From Streptosporangium saharense (lineage in GTDB: Bacteria; Actinomycetota; Actinomycetes; Streptosporangiales; Streptosporangiaceae), in assembly GCF_014203715.1 (NCBI RefSeq), contig NZ_JACHJP010000002.1, forward strand, positions 930,001 through 994,000: 64,000 bases of DNA, written 5' to 3'. The notes beneath the pieces are model-generated. The model did not search any database, was not told where the DNA came from, and saw only the letters and a program-made list of their open reading frames with translations. A program made the translations under genes and the position numbers. Shown here one piece after another: positions 26,398-34,116 of the stretch (position 1 is its first letter; each line of letters starts with the position of its first letter).

Positions 26398-28022
26398 TGC
26401 GCGTCATGGCGCAGGTCGCGATGGTGATGAACCTCGACAAGTGCATCGGCTGTCACACCTGCTCGGTCACCTGCAAGCAGGTCTGGACCAACCGTCCTGG
26501 CCTGGAGTACGTCTACTTCAACAACGTCGAGACCAAACCCGGCGTCGGCTATCCCAGGCGCTACGAGGACCAGCGGCAGTGGCGGGGCGGCTGGAAGCTC
26601 GACAGGAAGGGACGGCTCACGCTCAAGGCGGGCGGCAGGCTGCGCCGCCTGCTGCAGATGTACTACAACCCCGACCTGCCCTCGATCGACGACTACGGCG
26701 AGCCGTGGACCTACGACTACCGCACCGTCATCGACGCGCCGCTGGGCACGGTCAACCCCAGCGCGCACTCCATCTCCACCCTCACCGGCGAGGACATGCG
26801 CATCCGGTGGGGCAGCAACTTCGACGACGACCTCGCGGGCGGCCCCGAGCACGCCCCGGACGACCCCGATCTCGAAGGGCTCCAGGAGCGGGTGCGGATG
26901 GAGTTCGAGCAGGTCTTCATGTTCTACCTGCCGCGCATCTGCGAGCACTGCCTCAACCCGTCGTGCGTGGCCTCCTGCCCTTCCGGGGCGATGTACAAGC
27001 GCGAGGAGGACGGCATCGTCCTGGTGGACCAGAACCGGTGCCGGGGCTGGCGGTTCTGCGTCTCCGGCTGCCCGTACAAGAAGGTGTACTTCAACTACAA
27101 GACCGGCAAGGCCGAGAAGTGCACGTTCTGCTTCCCCAGGATCGAGTCGGGCCAGCCGACGATCTGCTCGGAGACGTGCGTGGGACGGCTGCGCTATCTC
27201 GGGCTGCTGCTCTACGACGCCGACGCGGTGCTCGCCGCCGCCTCTACGCCCGACCCGCAGGACCTCTACGAGGCGCAGCTCTCGGTGTTCCTCGACCCGG
27301 AGGACCCGCACGTCAGGGCGGAGGCCGCGCGCAGCGGCATCGCGGACGACTGGATCGAGGCGGCCAGGCGCTCCCCGGTCCACGCCCTGGCCGTACGGCA
27401 CCGCGTGGCGCTGCCGCTGCACCCGGAGTTCCGCACGCTGCCCATGGTCTGGTACATCCCGCCGCTGTCGCCGGTCGCCGATGTCGCGCACGCCGAGGGC
27501 TACGACCCGGCCGACCCCGACCGGGTCTTCGCCGCCATCGACGCGCTGCGGGTGCCCGTGGAGTATCTCGCCAACCTCTTCACCGCGGGCAAGGCGGAGA
27601 CCGTGCGCCTGGTGCTGCGCAGGCTCGCCGCGGTCAGGGCCGTCATGCGGGACGTGCAGCTCGGCAGGGACCCCGGGGAGGAGGTGCCGCGCTCGGTCGG
27701 CATGAGCCCCGACGACATCGACGACCTGTACCGGCTGCTGGCCATCGCCAAGTACGAGGACCGCTACGTCATCCCGCAGGTCCACGCCGAGGAGGCCGGG
27801 GCGCTGACCGCCCAGCACCAGCAGCTCTTCTGCAGCCTCGACGGCGAGGGCGGCCCCGGCATGGGCGGCCAGGGCTACCCGCCGCCCGCGGGGAGGGCCG
27901 CCGCCGGGGAACCGCCGATGTTCCAGGGGCAGGACGGGCGGCTGCACGCCAACCTGCTCGGCTGGGACGGCACCGGCGACCCGTCGCGGCTGTTCCCCGA
28001 CGCCCAGGGGGAGGCGACGTGA
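26397..28022 (+). CDS. narH: Respiratory nitrate reductase beta subunit
   Basis: The 541-residue electron-transfer subunit with four iron-sulfur clusters. The first cluster motif is Cys16, Cys19, Cys22, Cys26 (KCIGCHTCSVTC). Further groups are CEHCLNPSCVASCPSG, NRCRGWRFCVSGCPYKK and KCTFCFPR. Trp replaces one cysteine in CRGWRFC, the normal NarH feature that makes one cluster [3Fe-4S]. The start ATG shares a base with the narG stop, and the stop overlaps the narJ GTG. It passes electrons from NarI haems to NarG. Confidence 0.98.
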   Translation: MRVMAQVAMVMNLDKCIGCHTCSVTCKQVWTNRPGLEYVYFNNVETKPGVGYPRRYEDQRQWRGGWKLDRKGRLTLKAGGRLRRLLQMYYNPDLPSIDDYGEPWTYDYRTVIDAPLGTVNPSAHSISTLTGEDMRIRWGSNFDDDLAGGPEHAPDDPDLEGLQERVRMEFEQVFMFYLPRICEHCLNPSCVASCPSGAMYKREEDGIVLVDQNRCRGWRFCVSGCPYKKVYFNYKTGKAEKCTFCFPRIESGQPTICSETCVGRLRYLGLLLYDADAVLAAASTPDPQDLYEAQLSVFLDPEDPHVRAEAARSGIADDWIEAARRSPVHALAVRHRVALPLHPEFRTLPMVWYIPPLSPVADVAHAEGYDPADPDRVFAAIDALRVPVEYLANLFTAGKAETVRLVLRRLAAVRAVMRDVQLGRDPGEEVPRSVGMSPDDIDDLYRLLAIAKYEDRYVIPQVHAEEAGALTAQHQQLFCSLDGEGGPGMGGQGYPPPAGRAAAGEPPMFQGQDGRLHANLLGWDGTGDPSRLFPDAQGEAT

Positions 28023-28648
28023 ACGCGGCAGAGACGGCGTGCAAGCTGGCCTCGGTGCTGCTGCAGTATCCGCACCCGGCGCTGTTCGAGGGGACGGACC
28101 GGCTTGAGGAGACCGCCCGCGCCACTCCCAGGGCGTCGCGGGCGGAGTTCGCCGCCTTCCTGGCCTGGCTGCGGGCCGAACCGCCCGGTGAGGTCGTCAG
28201 GCACTACGTGGAGACCTTCGACCTGCGGCACCGCTGCACCCTCTACCTGAGCTACCACCGCCACGGCGACACGCGGGGGCGCGGGATGGCGATGCTCGCC
28301 TACAAGGCCGCCTACCGGCGCGCGGGGCTGCTGCCCTCGGAGGACGAGCTTCCCGACTTCCTGCCGCTGGTGCTGGAGTTCGCCGCCCTCCACCCGGAGG
28401 GGATGGCGCTGCTGCGGCGCCGCCGTACCGACCTCGACCTGCTCAGGCGGTCGCTCGACGCGGCGGGCACGCCGTACACGCGGGTCGTCGAGGGGGTCTG
28501 CGCGCTGCTGCCGGGGTTGCGGCGCGCGGAGCTGAGGGCGGTGCGGACGCTGTGGGAGAGCGGCCCGCCCGCGGAGGAGGTCGGGCTCGAACCGTTCGCG
28601 CCCCCGGAGTACCTCTCCGGTCTGGCCGGTGGACAGGAGAGACGATGA
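28019..28648 (+). CDS. narJ: Nitrate reductase assembly chaperone
   Basis: A 209-residue NarJ-family chaperone that helps insert molybdenum cofactor and iron-sulfur centres into NarG before membrane docking. Typical NarJ motifs are LLQYPHP near the N terminus, VETFDLRHRCTLYLSYHRHG and LLPDxLP-like SEDELPDFLPLVLEF. GTG 28019 overlaps the narH stop by four bases, and its stop overlaps narI by four bases. It is cytoplasmic and not part of the final enzyme. Confidence 0.95.
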   Translation: MNAAETACKLASVLLQYPHPALFEGTDRLEETARATPRASRAEFAAFLAWLRAEPPGEVVRHYVETFDLRHRCTLYLSYHRHGDTRGRGMAMLAYKAAYRRAGLLPSEDELPDFLPLVLEFAALHPEGMALLRRRRTDLDLLRRSLDAAGTPYTRVVEGVCALLPGLRRAELRAVRTLWESGPPAEEVGLEPFAPPEYLSGLAGGQERR

Positions 28649-29397
28649 ACGGCGTCGGCGCCACGGACATCTTCTGGTGGGTCGTCCTGCCCTACGTGGC
28701 GATGACCGTCTTCGTGGTCGGCCACGTGTGGCGGTGGCGCTACGACAGGTTCGGCTGGGACTGCTACTCGACCGAGCTGCTGGAGCACCGGCTGCTCAAG
28801 TGGGGGGCGCCGCTGTTCCACTACGGGGCCTTCGCCGCGATCCTCGGGCACGTCATGGGCGTCCTCGTGCCGATCTCCTTCACCCAGGCCCTCGGCATCC
28901 CCGAGGAGGTCTACCGGTGGTTCTCCGCGGTCGGCGGCGCGCTGGCCGCGGTGGTGGTCGTCGTCGGCATCGCGATCCTGGCCAGCCGCAGGATGCTCGT
29001 CTCCCGCGTCAGGGCCACCACGGCGAAGATCGACTACGTCGCGCTGGTGCTGCTGTTGATCATCGTGATCACCGGGGTCATCCCCACCATCTGGCTGAAC
29101 CTGCTGGGGCCGGGTTACAACTACCGGCTCACCGTCGCCCCGTGGTTCCGCGGCCTGTTCACCGGCTCGCCCGACGTCGAGGCCATGGTGAGCGCTCCCG
29201 CCGTCTACCAGATCCACGCCACGGCCGCCTGGGTGCTGTGGGCGGTCTGGCCGTTCAGCCGCCTGGTCCACGCCTGGAGCTTCCCGCTGTGGTACCTGTG
29301 GCGGCCGTTCGTCGTCTACCGCAGCCGAGGGATCATCATGCCTCCCGAGCCCGGTACGGCGGGCCGCAGGTGGCGCAAGATCGGCGGTCCCGCCTGA
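28645..29397 (+). CDS. narI: Respiratory nitrate reductase gamma subunit (cytochrome b)
   Basis: A 250-residue integral membrane cytochrome b with five predicted helices. Histidines in FVVGHVWRWRYD, LFHYGAFAAILGHVMG and YQIHATAAW, plus RLVHAWSFPL, fit the two haem b ligand pairs. It oxidises menaquinol at the outer face and feeds NarH. ATG 28645 overlaps the narJ stop (ATGA). The end of the gene overlaps the likely start of the following anion-channel gene. Confidence 0.97.
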   Translation: MNGVGATDIFWWVVLPYVAMTVFVVGHVWRWRYDRFGWDCYSTELLEHRLLKWGAPLFHYGAFAAILGHVMGVLVPISFTQALGIPEEVYRWFSAVGGALAAVVVVVGIAILASRRMLVSRVRATTAKIDYVALVLLLIIVITGVIPTIWLNLLGPGYNYRLTVAPWFRGLFTGSPDVEAMVSAPAVYQIHATAAWVLWAVWPFSRLVHAWSFPLWYLWRPFVVYRSRGIIMPPEPGTAGRRWRKIGGPA

Positions 29398-30446
29398 GGG
29401 CCCCCGAGGCCGTCCGCGACCTGGAGCCCGCCTACTTCGCCATGGTGATGGCGACGGGCATCATCTCGGTGGACACGCGGACCATGGGCCTGAACGTGCC
29501 CTCGGCCGTGCTGCTCTGGGTGGGGATCGCGGGCTACGCCGTACTGCTCGCGCTGTCGGGGTGGCGGTTGCTCGGCTGCCGGGCGGAGATGGCGCGTGAC
29601 CTGGGCGACCCGGCGAAGGCCTTCGGGTTCTTCACCTTCGTCGCGGCGACCAACCTGCTCGGCACCAGGATCGCCCTGGACGGCCACCTGGGGATCGCGG
29701 CGGTGTTCTTCGTGGTCGGCGCGCTCTGCTGGCTCGTCATGGCCTATCTCGTCCCCTGGGCGAGCGTGCTGCGGCGCGAGGGCCTCAGGGACCTGGCGCG
29801 GGCCAACGGGACCTGGTTCGTCTGGGTGGTCGGCGGGCAGTCCGTGGCGATCCTGGCCGCGACGCTCGAACACGCCGGGGCCGGGCCGAGGGACGCGCTG
29901 GCGCTGTTCGCGGTGGCGATCTGGTCGGTCTCCATGTGGCTCTACCTGCTGGTCGGCGTCGTCGTGGCGTTCCGGCTGATGCTGTTCCAGATGGACCCCG
30001 GCGAGCTGACGCCGCCCTACTGGGTCGCGATGGGCGCCAACGCGATCAGCGTGGTCGCGGCGGCGAGGATCGCGGGCATGCGGGAGGCTCCGGCCGCCGA
30101 GGTGGTCCACGACTTCGCCCTGCACGTGGGGGTGCTCTTCTGGTCGTTCGCGACCTGGGTGTTCGTCGCGCTGCTCCTGGCGGGCTGGTGGCGGCACGTA
30201 CGGCGTGGCGTCCCGCTGCGCTACGGGCCGGGGCTGTGGAGCCTGGTCTTCCCCCTCGGCACCTACGCCGCCGCCTCCCACGGTCTCGGCGCGGCGACCG
30301 GCCTCGGGCTGGTGACGGCCTTCGGCGACGTGGAGGTGTGGTTCGGGCTGCTGGCGTGGGTGCTCACGTTCTGCGCGATGGTGGTGTACCTGACCCGCGC
30401 GTTCACCCGCCCCCGGGCCGGGCGGGAGGGCCCCACGCGCCCCTGA
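29370..30446 (+). CDS. TDT/SLAC1-TehA family anion channel or transporter, in the nar operon
   Basis: About 358 residues with ten hydrophobic helices. LEPAYFAMVMATGIISVDT at the start and repeated helix pairs are typical of the tellurite-resistance/dicarboxylate transporter family, which includes TehA and plant SLAC1 channels for nitrate, chloride and malate. GTG 29370 is the best in-frame start but overlaps narI by 28 bases and has a poor ribosome-binding site, so it probably relies on coupling. No NarK gene is present. Its place directly after narI suggests a role in nitrate or nitrite movement. That role is an inference; tellurite or acid export remain possible. Confidence 0.82.
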   Translation: MAQDRRSRLRAPEAVRDLEPAYFAMVMATGIISVDTRTMGLNVPSAVLLWVGIAGYAVLLALSGWRLLGCRAEMARDLGDPAKAFGFFTFVAATNLLGTRIALDGHLGIAAVFFVVGALCWLVMAYLVPWASVLRREGLRDLARANGTWFVWVVGGQSVAILAATLEHAGAGPRDALALFAVAIWSVSMWLYLLVGVVVAFRLMLFQMDPGELTPPYWVAMGANAISVVAAARIAGMREAPAAEVVHDFALHVGVLFWSFATWVFVALLLAGWWRHVRRGVPLRYGPGLWSLVFPLGTYAAASHGLGAATGLGLVTAFGDVEVWFGLLAWVLTFCAMVVYLTRAFTRPRAGREGPTRP

Positions 30447-30861
30447 ACGAACCGGTCGGTGATCTCCAGGCGGCGGCCCGAGCGTTCCGGCCCTCCAGGC
30501 AAACACTCAGAGTGGCGATATATCACTCTAAAATGCCACATATCGCACATGACGTTAATCGCCGGTAGCATCCCAAGAGCCAGAAGATCAACAAGAAACA
30601 GGCGTCAACGGCCCGCGGACCGCCTCCCCTGGTCCGGAGGGCCACAGCCATCCGGTGACGAGCCGCCAACGCGGTTCGCGCGGACCCTTCGCGGCTCCGC
30701 GCGGCCCCGTGCGGCTCCGGCGTGGTCTTCGCGCGGCCCCCGCGGGGCTCCGTGCGGCGCGGCTCTCGCGGGGCTTCTACGACCCCGCCGCCCGGTGCGG
30801 CACGGCCCCGGTGGTGCGCCGTGCGAACGGCCCCCGCCGGCCGGTCGATGATTGGAGCGAT
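30447..30861. promoter_or_regulatory. Intergenic region with AGAGTG palindrome and CGATAT elements
   Basis: No gene is seen here. 30509-30529 is an inverted repeat, AGAGTG and CACTCT around GCGATATAT. GCGATATATC (30515-30524), inverted CATATCG (30538-30544) and TTAATCGCC (30554-30562) match elements upstream of narG. The remaining 250 bases are GC-rich, with repeated GCGGC blocks and no clear structure. It should hold the promoter of the secreted peptidase gene. Confidence 0.45.
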
Positions 30862-32352
30862 TTGCGAAAAAGACTTTCCAAGCTCGTCATCGCCCTCGTG
30901 GCGACGGCGACCCTCCTGCCCGCCTCGATGGCGGGGGCGGCCTGCGCGGCGGTCTCCGGAGAGGGCAGGGAGACCACCGCGGGACGCGGCATCAACTGGG
31001 GGCCGTGCGAGGAGGACCCGGCCGTCGAGTGCGGCACGCTGACAGTCCCGGTCGACTGGGCCAGGCCGTACGGGAGGACGCTCGACCTGGCCTTGGCCCG
31101 ACGCAAGGCCACCGACCCCTCGGCACGGATCGGGTCCCTCCTCACCAACCCCGGCGGGCCCGGCGGATCGGGCGTGAACGACGTCCTGCGCGCCCCCAGC
31201 TTCAGCGACGAGATCCGGCGGCGCTTCGACATCGTCGGCTACGACCCCAGGGGCGTGGCCCGCAGCAACGCGGTGGTCTGCTCGGCGTCGGTGTACAACC
31301 GGATGCCGGACCCGATCATGAGGAGCCAGGCCGACCACGACAGGTGGACCGCCTACGCCAGGGAACTGCGCGCGGACTGCAGGCAGCGCACCGGCCCGGT
31401 GTACGACCACGTCGACTCGGCCAGCGTGGCGCGTGACATGGACGCCATCCGCGCCGCCCTCGGGGAGCGCAAGCTCACCTCCTACGGGGTCTCCTACGGC
31501 ACGCTCGCCCAGCAGATGTACGCCGAACTCTTCCCGCAGCGGGTTCGGGCCATGGTGCTGGACAGCAACATGGATCACAGTCTCGGCGTCAGGGAGTTCC
31601 AGGAGAGCGAGGCGGCCACCGTCGAGGACTCCTTCGACGAGTTCGCCGCCTGGTGTGACCGGGACGCGGACTGCGCGCTGCACGGGCGCGACGTCCGGCA
31701 GGTGTGGCAGGGGCTGATCGGCAGGGCCGAGCGCGGCGAACTCCACTATCCCGGTGTCACGGATCGCCCGCTGAGCGCCCACAACCTCCTCTGGCTCGGC
31801 GTGGTCCTCAACGAGGGACCGGCCTGGCGGCAGTTGGCCCGGACGCTCCTCGCCCTGGACGGCGGGCCGGTGCCTCCGGACCTGCCGCCTCCGCCCGGCA
31901 ACGGGCCGGTGAGCGGGGAACTGGCCGAGCTGCCGACCGCGGTCCTCTGTGAGGACTACGACCTGTCGGTGCGGAGCTACGCGGAGTACGCCGAGCTGAT
32001 GCGCGGCGTCAACCGCCTCGCCCCGGACATGCGGTACAACCCGATGCCGATGGGGGACATGCCCATCTGCCAGAACCACCCCGTCGGCAACCCGCAGCAC
32101 CGGCTGCGGTACACGGGCAGTGCTCCGCTGCTGGTCGGCAACTCCCTGCACGACCCCGACACGCCGTACACGTGGTCGGCCAACGTGGCCCGCCAGCTCG
32201 GCCCCAAGGCCGTGCTGCTCACCTACGAGGGCTGGGGCCACGGCGTCTACGGCATGACCGAGTGCACCACGAGGGCGATGGACGACTATCTGATCTCGCT
32301 GACCGTGCCCGCGCGGGGATCACGCTGCCCGGCGGAGGAGCCTCAGCGGTAG
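30862..32352 (+). CDS. Secreted TAP-type serine aminopeptidase (alpha/beta hydrolase)
   Basis: A 496-residue protein of the SlpD/SlpE tripeptidyl aminopeptidase family. The start is an unusual TTG at 30862, supported by GGAG four bases upstream. It gives a proper signal peptide with basic LRKRLSK, a hydrophobic core and a cut near Ala-Gly-Ala. NPGGPGGSG is the oxyanion region and GVSYGT the nucleophile Ser elbow. The late HDPDTPY (Asp) and GWGHGVYG (His) lie in the TAP-like C-terminal domain. Likely role: removing N-terminal tripeptides from extracellular proteins. Cysteine pairs (CEEDPAVEC, CDRDADC) suggest disulfides. Confidence 0.9.
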   Translation: MRKRLSKLVIALVATATLLPASMAGAACAAVSGEGRETTAGRGINWGPCEEDPAVECGTLTVPVDWARPYGRTLDLALARRKATDPSARIGSLLTNPGGPGGSGVNDVLRAPSFSDEIRRRFDIVGYDPRGVARSNAVVCSASVYNRMPDPIMRSQADHDRWTAYARELRADCRQRTGPVYDHVDSASVARDMDAIRAALGERKLTSYGVSYGTLAQQMYAELFPQRVRAMVLDSNMDHSLGVREFQESEAATVEDSFDEFAAWCDRDADCALHGRDVRQVWQGLIGRAERGELHYPGVTDRPLSAHNLLWLGVVLNEGPAWRQLARTLLALDGGPVPPDLPPPPGNGPVSGELAELPTAVLCEDYDLSVRSYAEYAELMRGVNRLAPDMRYNPMPMGDMPICQNHPVGNPQHRLRYTGSAPLLVGNSLHDPDTPYTWSANVARQLGPKAVLLTYEGWGHGVYGMTECTTRAMDDYLISLTVPARGSRCPAEEPQR

Positions 32353-32357
32353 GGGCC

Positions 32358-32600
32358 TCAGGTCCTGTCACCTGCCCGCCTGCGGCCGAGCAGAAGATAG
32401 AGCAGCGGGCCGAACGGCTGCACGAGCAGGACCGGCCACCACAGCCGCCGGTCGCCCCTGACCCGCTCCGCGGGTGCCCGCCACAGGTCAACCGCGGCGG
32501 TCGCGGTGAGGGACAGCTCGACCGACGCCACGACCAGGATCGCCGTGCGCTGCCGGTCCGTCAGGTCCCGCCACCGCTTCTGCTGCCTCTGCCTCTTCAT
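32358..32600 (-). CDS. Small PLDc_N-like membrane protein
   Basis: An 80-residue protein with two hydrophobic helices. The second, WWPVLLVQPFGPLLYLLLGR, matches the phospholipase D-nuclease N-terminal (PLDc_N) signature of small actinobacterial membrane proteins. The first helix (TAILVVASVELSLTATAA) follows a very basic N terminus. ATG 32600 has GGAG six bases upstream. A terminator hairpin for the DoxX gene lies just upstream, so it probably has its own weak promoter or depends on read-through. Function is unknown. Confidence 0.78.
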   Translation of the reverse strand: MKRQRQQKRWRDLTDRQRTAILVVASVELSLTATAAVDLWRAPAERVRGDRRLWWPVLLVQPFGPLLYLLLGRRRAGDRT

Positions 32601-32630
32601 CGCGGTCTCCTCAAGACGCGACGGCGCCCG

Positions 32631-32662
32631 CCCTTGGGTGGGCGGGCGCCGTACTCGTCACT
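32631..32662 (-). terminator. Hairpin terminator after the DoxX gene
   Basis: A 13-base perfect stem (ACGGCGCCCGCCC with its complement) and a 6-base loop, beginning nine bases beyond the DoxX stop on the minus strand. Confidence 0.8.
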
Positions 32663-32670
32663 CGTGGGGG

Positions 32671-33219
32671 TTACTTCAGGGCGGGCAGGGCGCGGACCAG
32701 GGGCGTACGGCCCCACCAGGCGCCGATGCCCAGGGTGTCGCCCGCGTTGGCCAGGGCGAGGGCGATCAGGACGACCGCGTAGACCAGATGGTCGTCCATG
32801 AAGGGGTTGGTGTCCAGGGGCAGTTCGGCGGCCCACATGAGCAGCAGCATCAGGGTTCCCGCGACGGCGGCGACACGGATGCCCGCGCCGAGGATCAGGG
32901 CGGCGCCGATGCCGAGCAGGCCCAGCATGAACAGCCAGTCGACCCAGCCCTGTCCGGCGAGGCCGGTGAACAGGCCGCCGAGGGCGTTCTCTCCGGTGCC
33001 CTTGAGGAAGCCGGTCGTGGGGCTGCCTCCCGCGGTCCAGGCCTTCGCGGCCGGAGTCGCGAAGCCCAGGCCGAAGGTCTTGTCCAGGAAGGCCCACAGG
33101 AAGATCCAGCCGATGGCGATCCGCGCGACGGCCAGGGCGTAGTCGGCCGGGCGCCTTCCGGTGGCGGCGGGAGCGGTGGTGGGGGTAGGGGTGACGCGCC
33201 GTCCTTCGGTGGTGGCCAT
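32671..33219 (-). CDS. DoxX-family membrane protein
   Basis: A 182-residue protein with four membrane helices after a Thr/Ala-rich cytoplasmic lead. ALAVARIAIGWIFLWAFLDKTFGLGF is reminiscent of the DoxX/DoxD family (thiosulfate:quinone oxidoreductase small subunit and related redox proteins). ATG 33219 has AGAGGAA upstream and is preferred to 33252. It is divergent from the CBS-BON gene; the shared region contains two DevR/OsdR-like boxes. With phosphoketolase, FtsH and Hsp20 nearby it seems part of a low-oxygen or stress regulon. The molecular function is not established. Confidence 0.85.
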   Translation of the reverse strand: MATTEGRRVTPTPTTAPAATGRRPADYALAVARIAIGWIFLWAFLDKTFGLGFATPAAKAWTAGGSPTTGFLKGTGENALGGLFTGLAGQGWVDWLFMLGLLGIGAALILGAGIRVAAVAGTLMLLLMWAAELPLDTNPFMDDHLVYAVVLIALALANAGDTLGIGAWWGRTPLVRALPALK

Positions 33220-33299
33220 GTCCGTTCCTCTCTCGGGGGGTGTCTCCATCACACTCCTTCCCGCCGCCGTTGCGCAGAGCCGTACGGCTCGCGCCTCGC

Positions 33300-33334
33300 G
33301 GGACTTTCGGCCTCCACCCCGCCGCTTTTCGGCC
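33300..33334. promoter_or_regulatory. DevR/OsdR-like boxes in the DoxX/CBS-BON divergent promoter
   Basis: GGGACTTTCGGCC at 33300-33312 has the perfect left half (GGGACTTT) of the DosR/DevR consensus GGGACTWWAGTCCC and a CGG-CC right half. A second copy, GCTTTTCGGCCC, follows at about 33323-33334. Similar elements occur at 34039, 39065 and 39236, all before hypoxia-type genes. Confidence 0.5.
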
Positions 33335-33433
33335 CTCCGTGAGGGAACCTCCTAGGTGAGGACCTCCGCCTCTACCCCTGGCCCGCCGTACCGGACTGGG
33401 ATGGCGGTTGAGAACACGATGGAGGGACGGGTG

Positions 33434-34036
33434 ATGGTCATGCTGGTCCGGGAGGTGATGACCACGGACGTGGTCACGGTCAGCCCCGACGATCCGGTAC
33501 GGCGGGCGGTACGCGTCCTGTACGGGCACGACGTCACCGCGGCGCCCGTACTGGACGGCGAGGGCCGCCTGGTGGGGGTCATCAGCGAGATGGACCTGCT
33601 GCGCGGCGAGTTCGAGCGTGACCCCCGCTCCAGCGCCAGGATCGTCCTGGGGCACTCCGCGCCCGTGCCGTACACCGTGGCCGACGTGATGACCTCGGAG
33701 GTCACGACCGTGACGGAGACGACCGACGTCACCGCGGCGATCGACCTGATGATCTGCAAGCGGGTCAAGAGCCTGCCGGTGACCAGGGGGGACCGGGTGG
33801 TCGGCATGCTCAGCCGCCGTGACCTGCTCGCCCTGCTGGCCCGTCCCGACGAGGACATCCGCGCCGACGTGCTGACCGCGCTGGACGAGCAGTACCCCAC
33901 GGGACCCTCCTGGGAGGTGACGGTGCGTGACGGGATGGTCGAGCTGCGCGGCCGCCACGCCGCCAGCGTCGACGACATCGCCGACCTGCTCGCCCGTACC
34001 GTCCCCGGGGTGGTCAGGGTCAGACACCTGGGCTGA
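33434..34036 (+). CDS. CBS-pair and BON domain protein
   Basis: A 200-residue cytoplasmic protein with two CBS motifs (about residues 5-60 and 75-130) followed by a BON-like domain (about 150-198, WEVTVRDGMVELRGRHAA). CBS pairs bind adenosine nucleotides and sense energy state; BON domains mediate attachment to membranes or partners. ATG 33434 is chosen because GGAGGG lies seven bases upstream; ATGs at 33419 and 33401 are alternatives. This domain pairing is common in DosR-type dormancy regulons of actinobacteria. Its exact partner is unknown. Confidence 0.88.
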   Translation: MVMLVREVMTTDVVTVSPDDPVRRAVRVLYGHDVTAAPVLDGEGRLVGVISEMDLLRGEFERDPRSSARIVLGHSAPVPYTVADVMTSEVTTVTETTDVTAAIDLMICKRVKSLPVTRGDRVVGMLSRRDLLALLARPDEDIRADVLTALDEQYPTGPSWEVTVRDGMVELRGRHAASVDDIADLLARTVPGVVRVRHLG

Positions 34037-34038
34037 TT

Positions 34039-34054
34039 GGGGTCTTTCGGCCCT
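34039..34054. promoter_or_regulatory. DevR/OsdR-like box upstream of ftsH
   Basis: GGGGTCTTTCGGCCCT lies just after the CBS-BON stop and about 63 bases before the ftsH start. It shares TTTCGGCC with the box at 33300 and TTCGGCCCT with the one at 39236. Confidence 0.45.
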
Positions 34055-34116
34055 GCCGTCACCCCTCTCACGGACGGAGACTGGCCGTAAGGGTGGACCC
34101 GACATGGAGGCCATGG

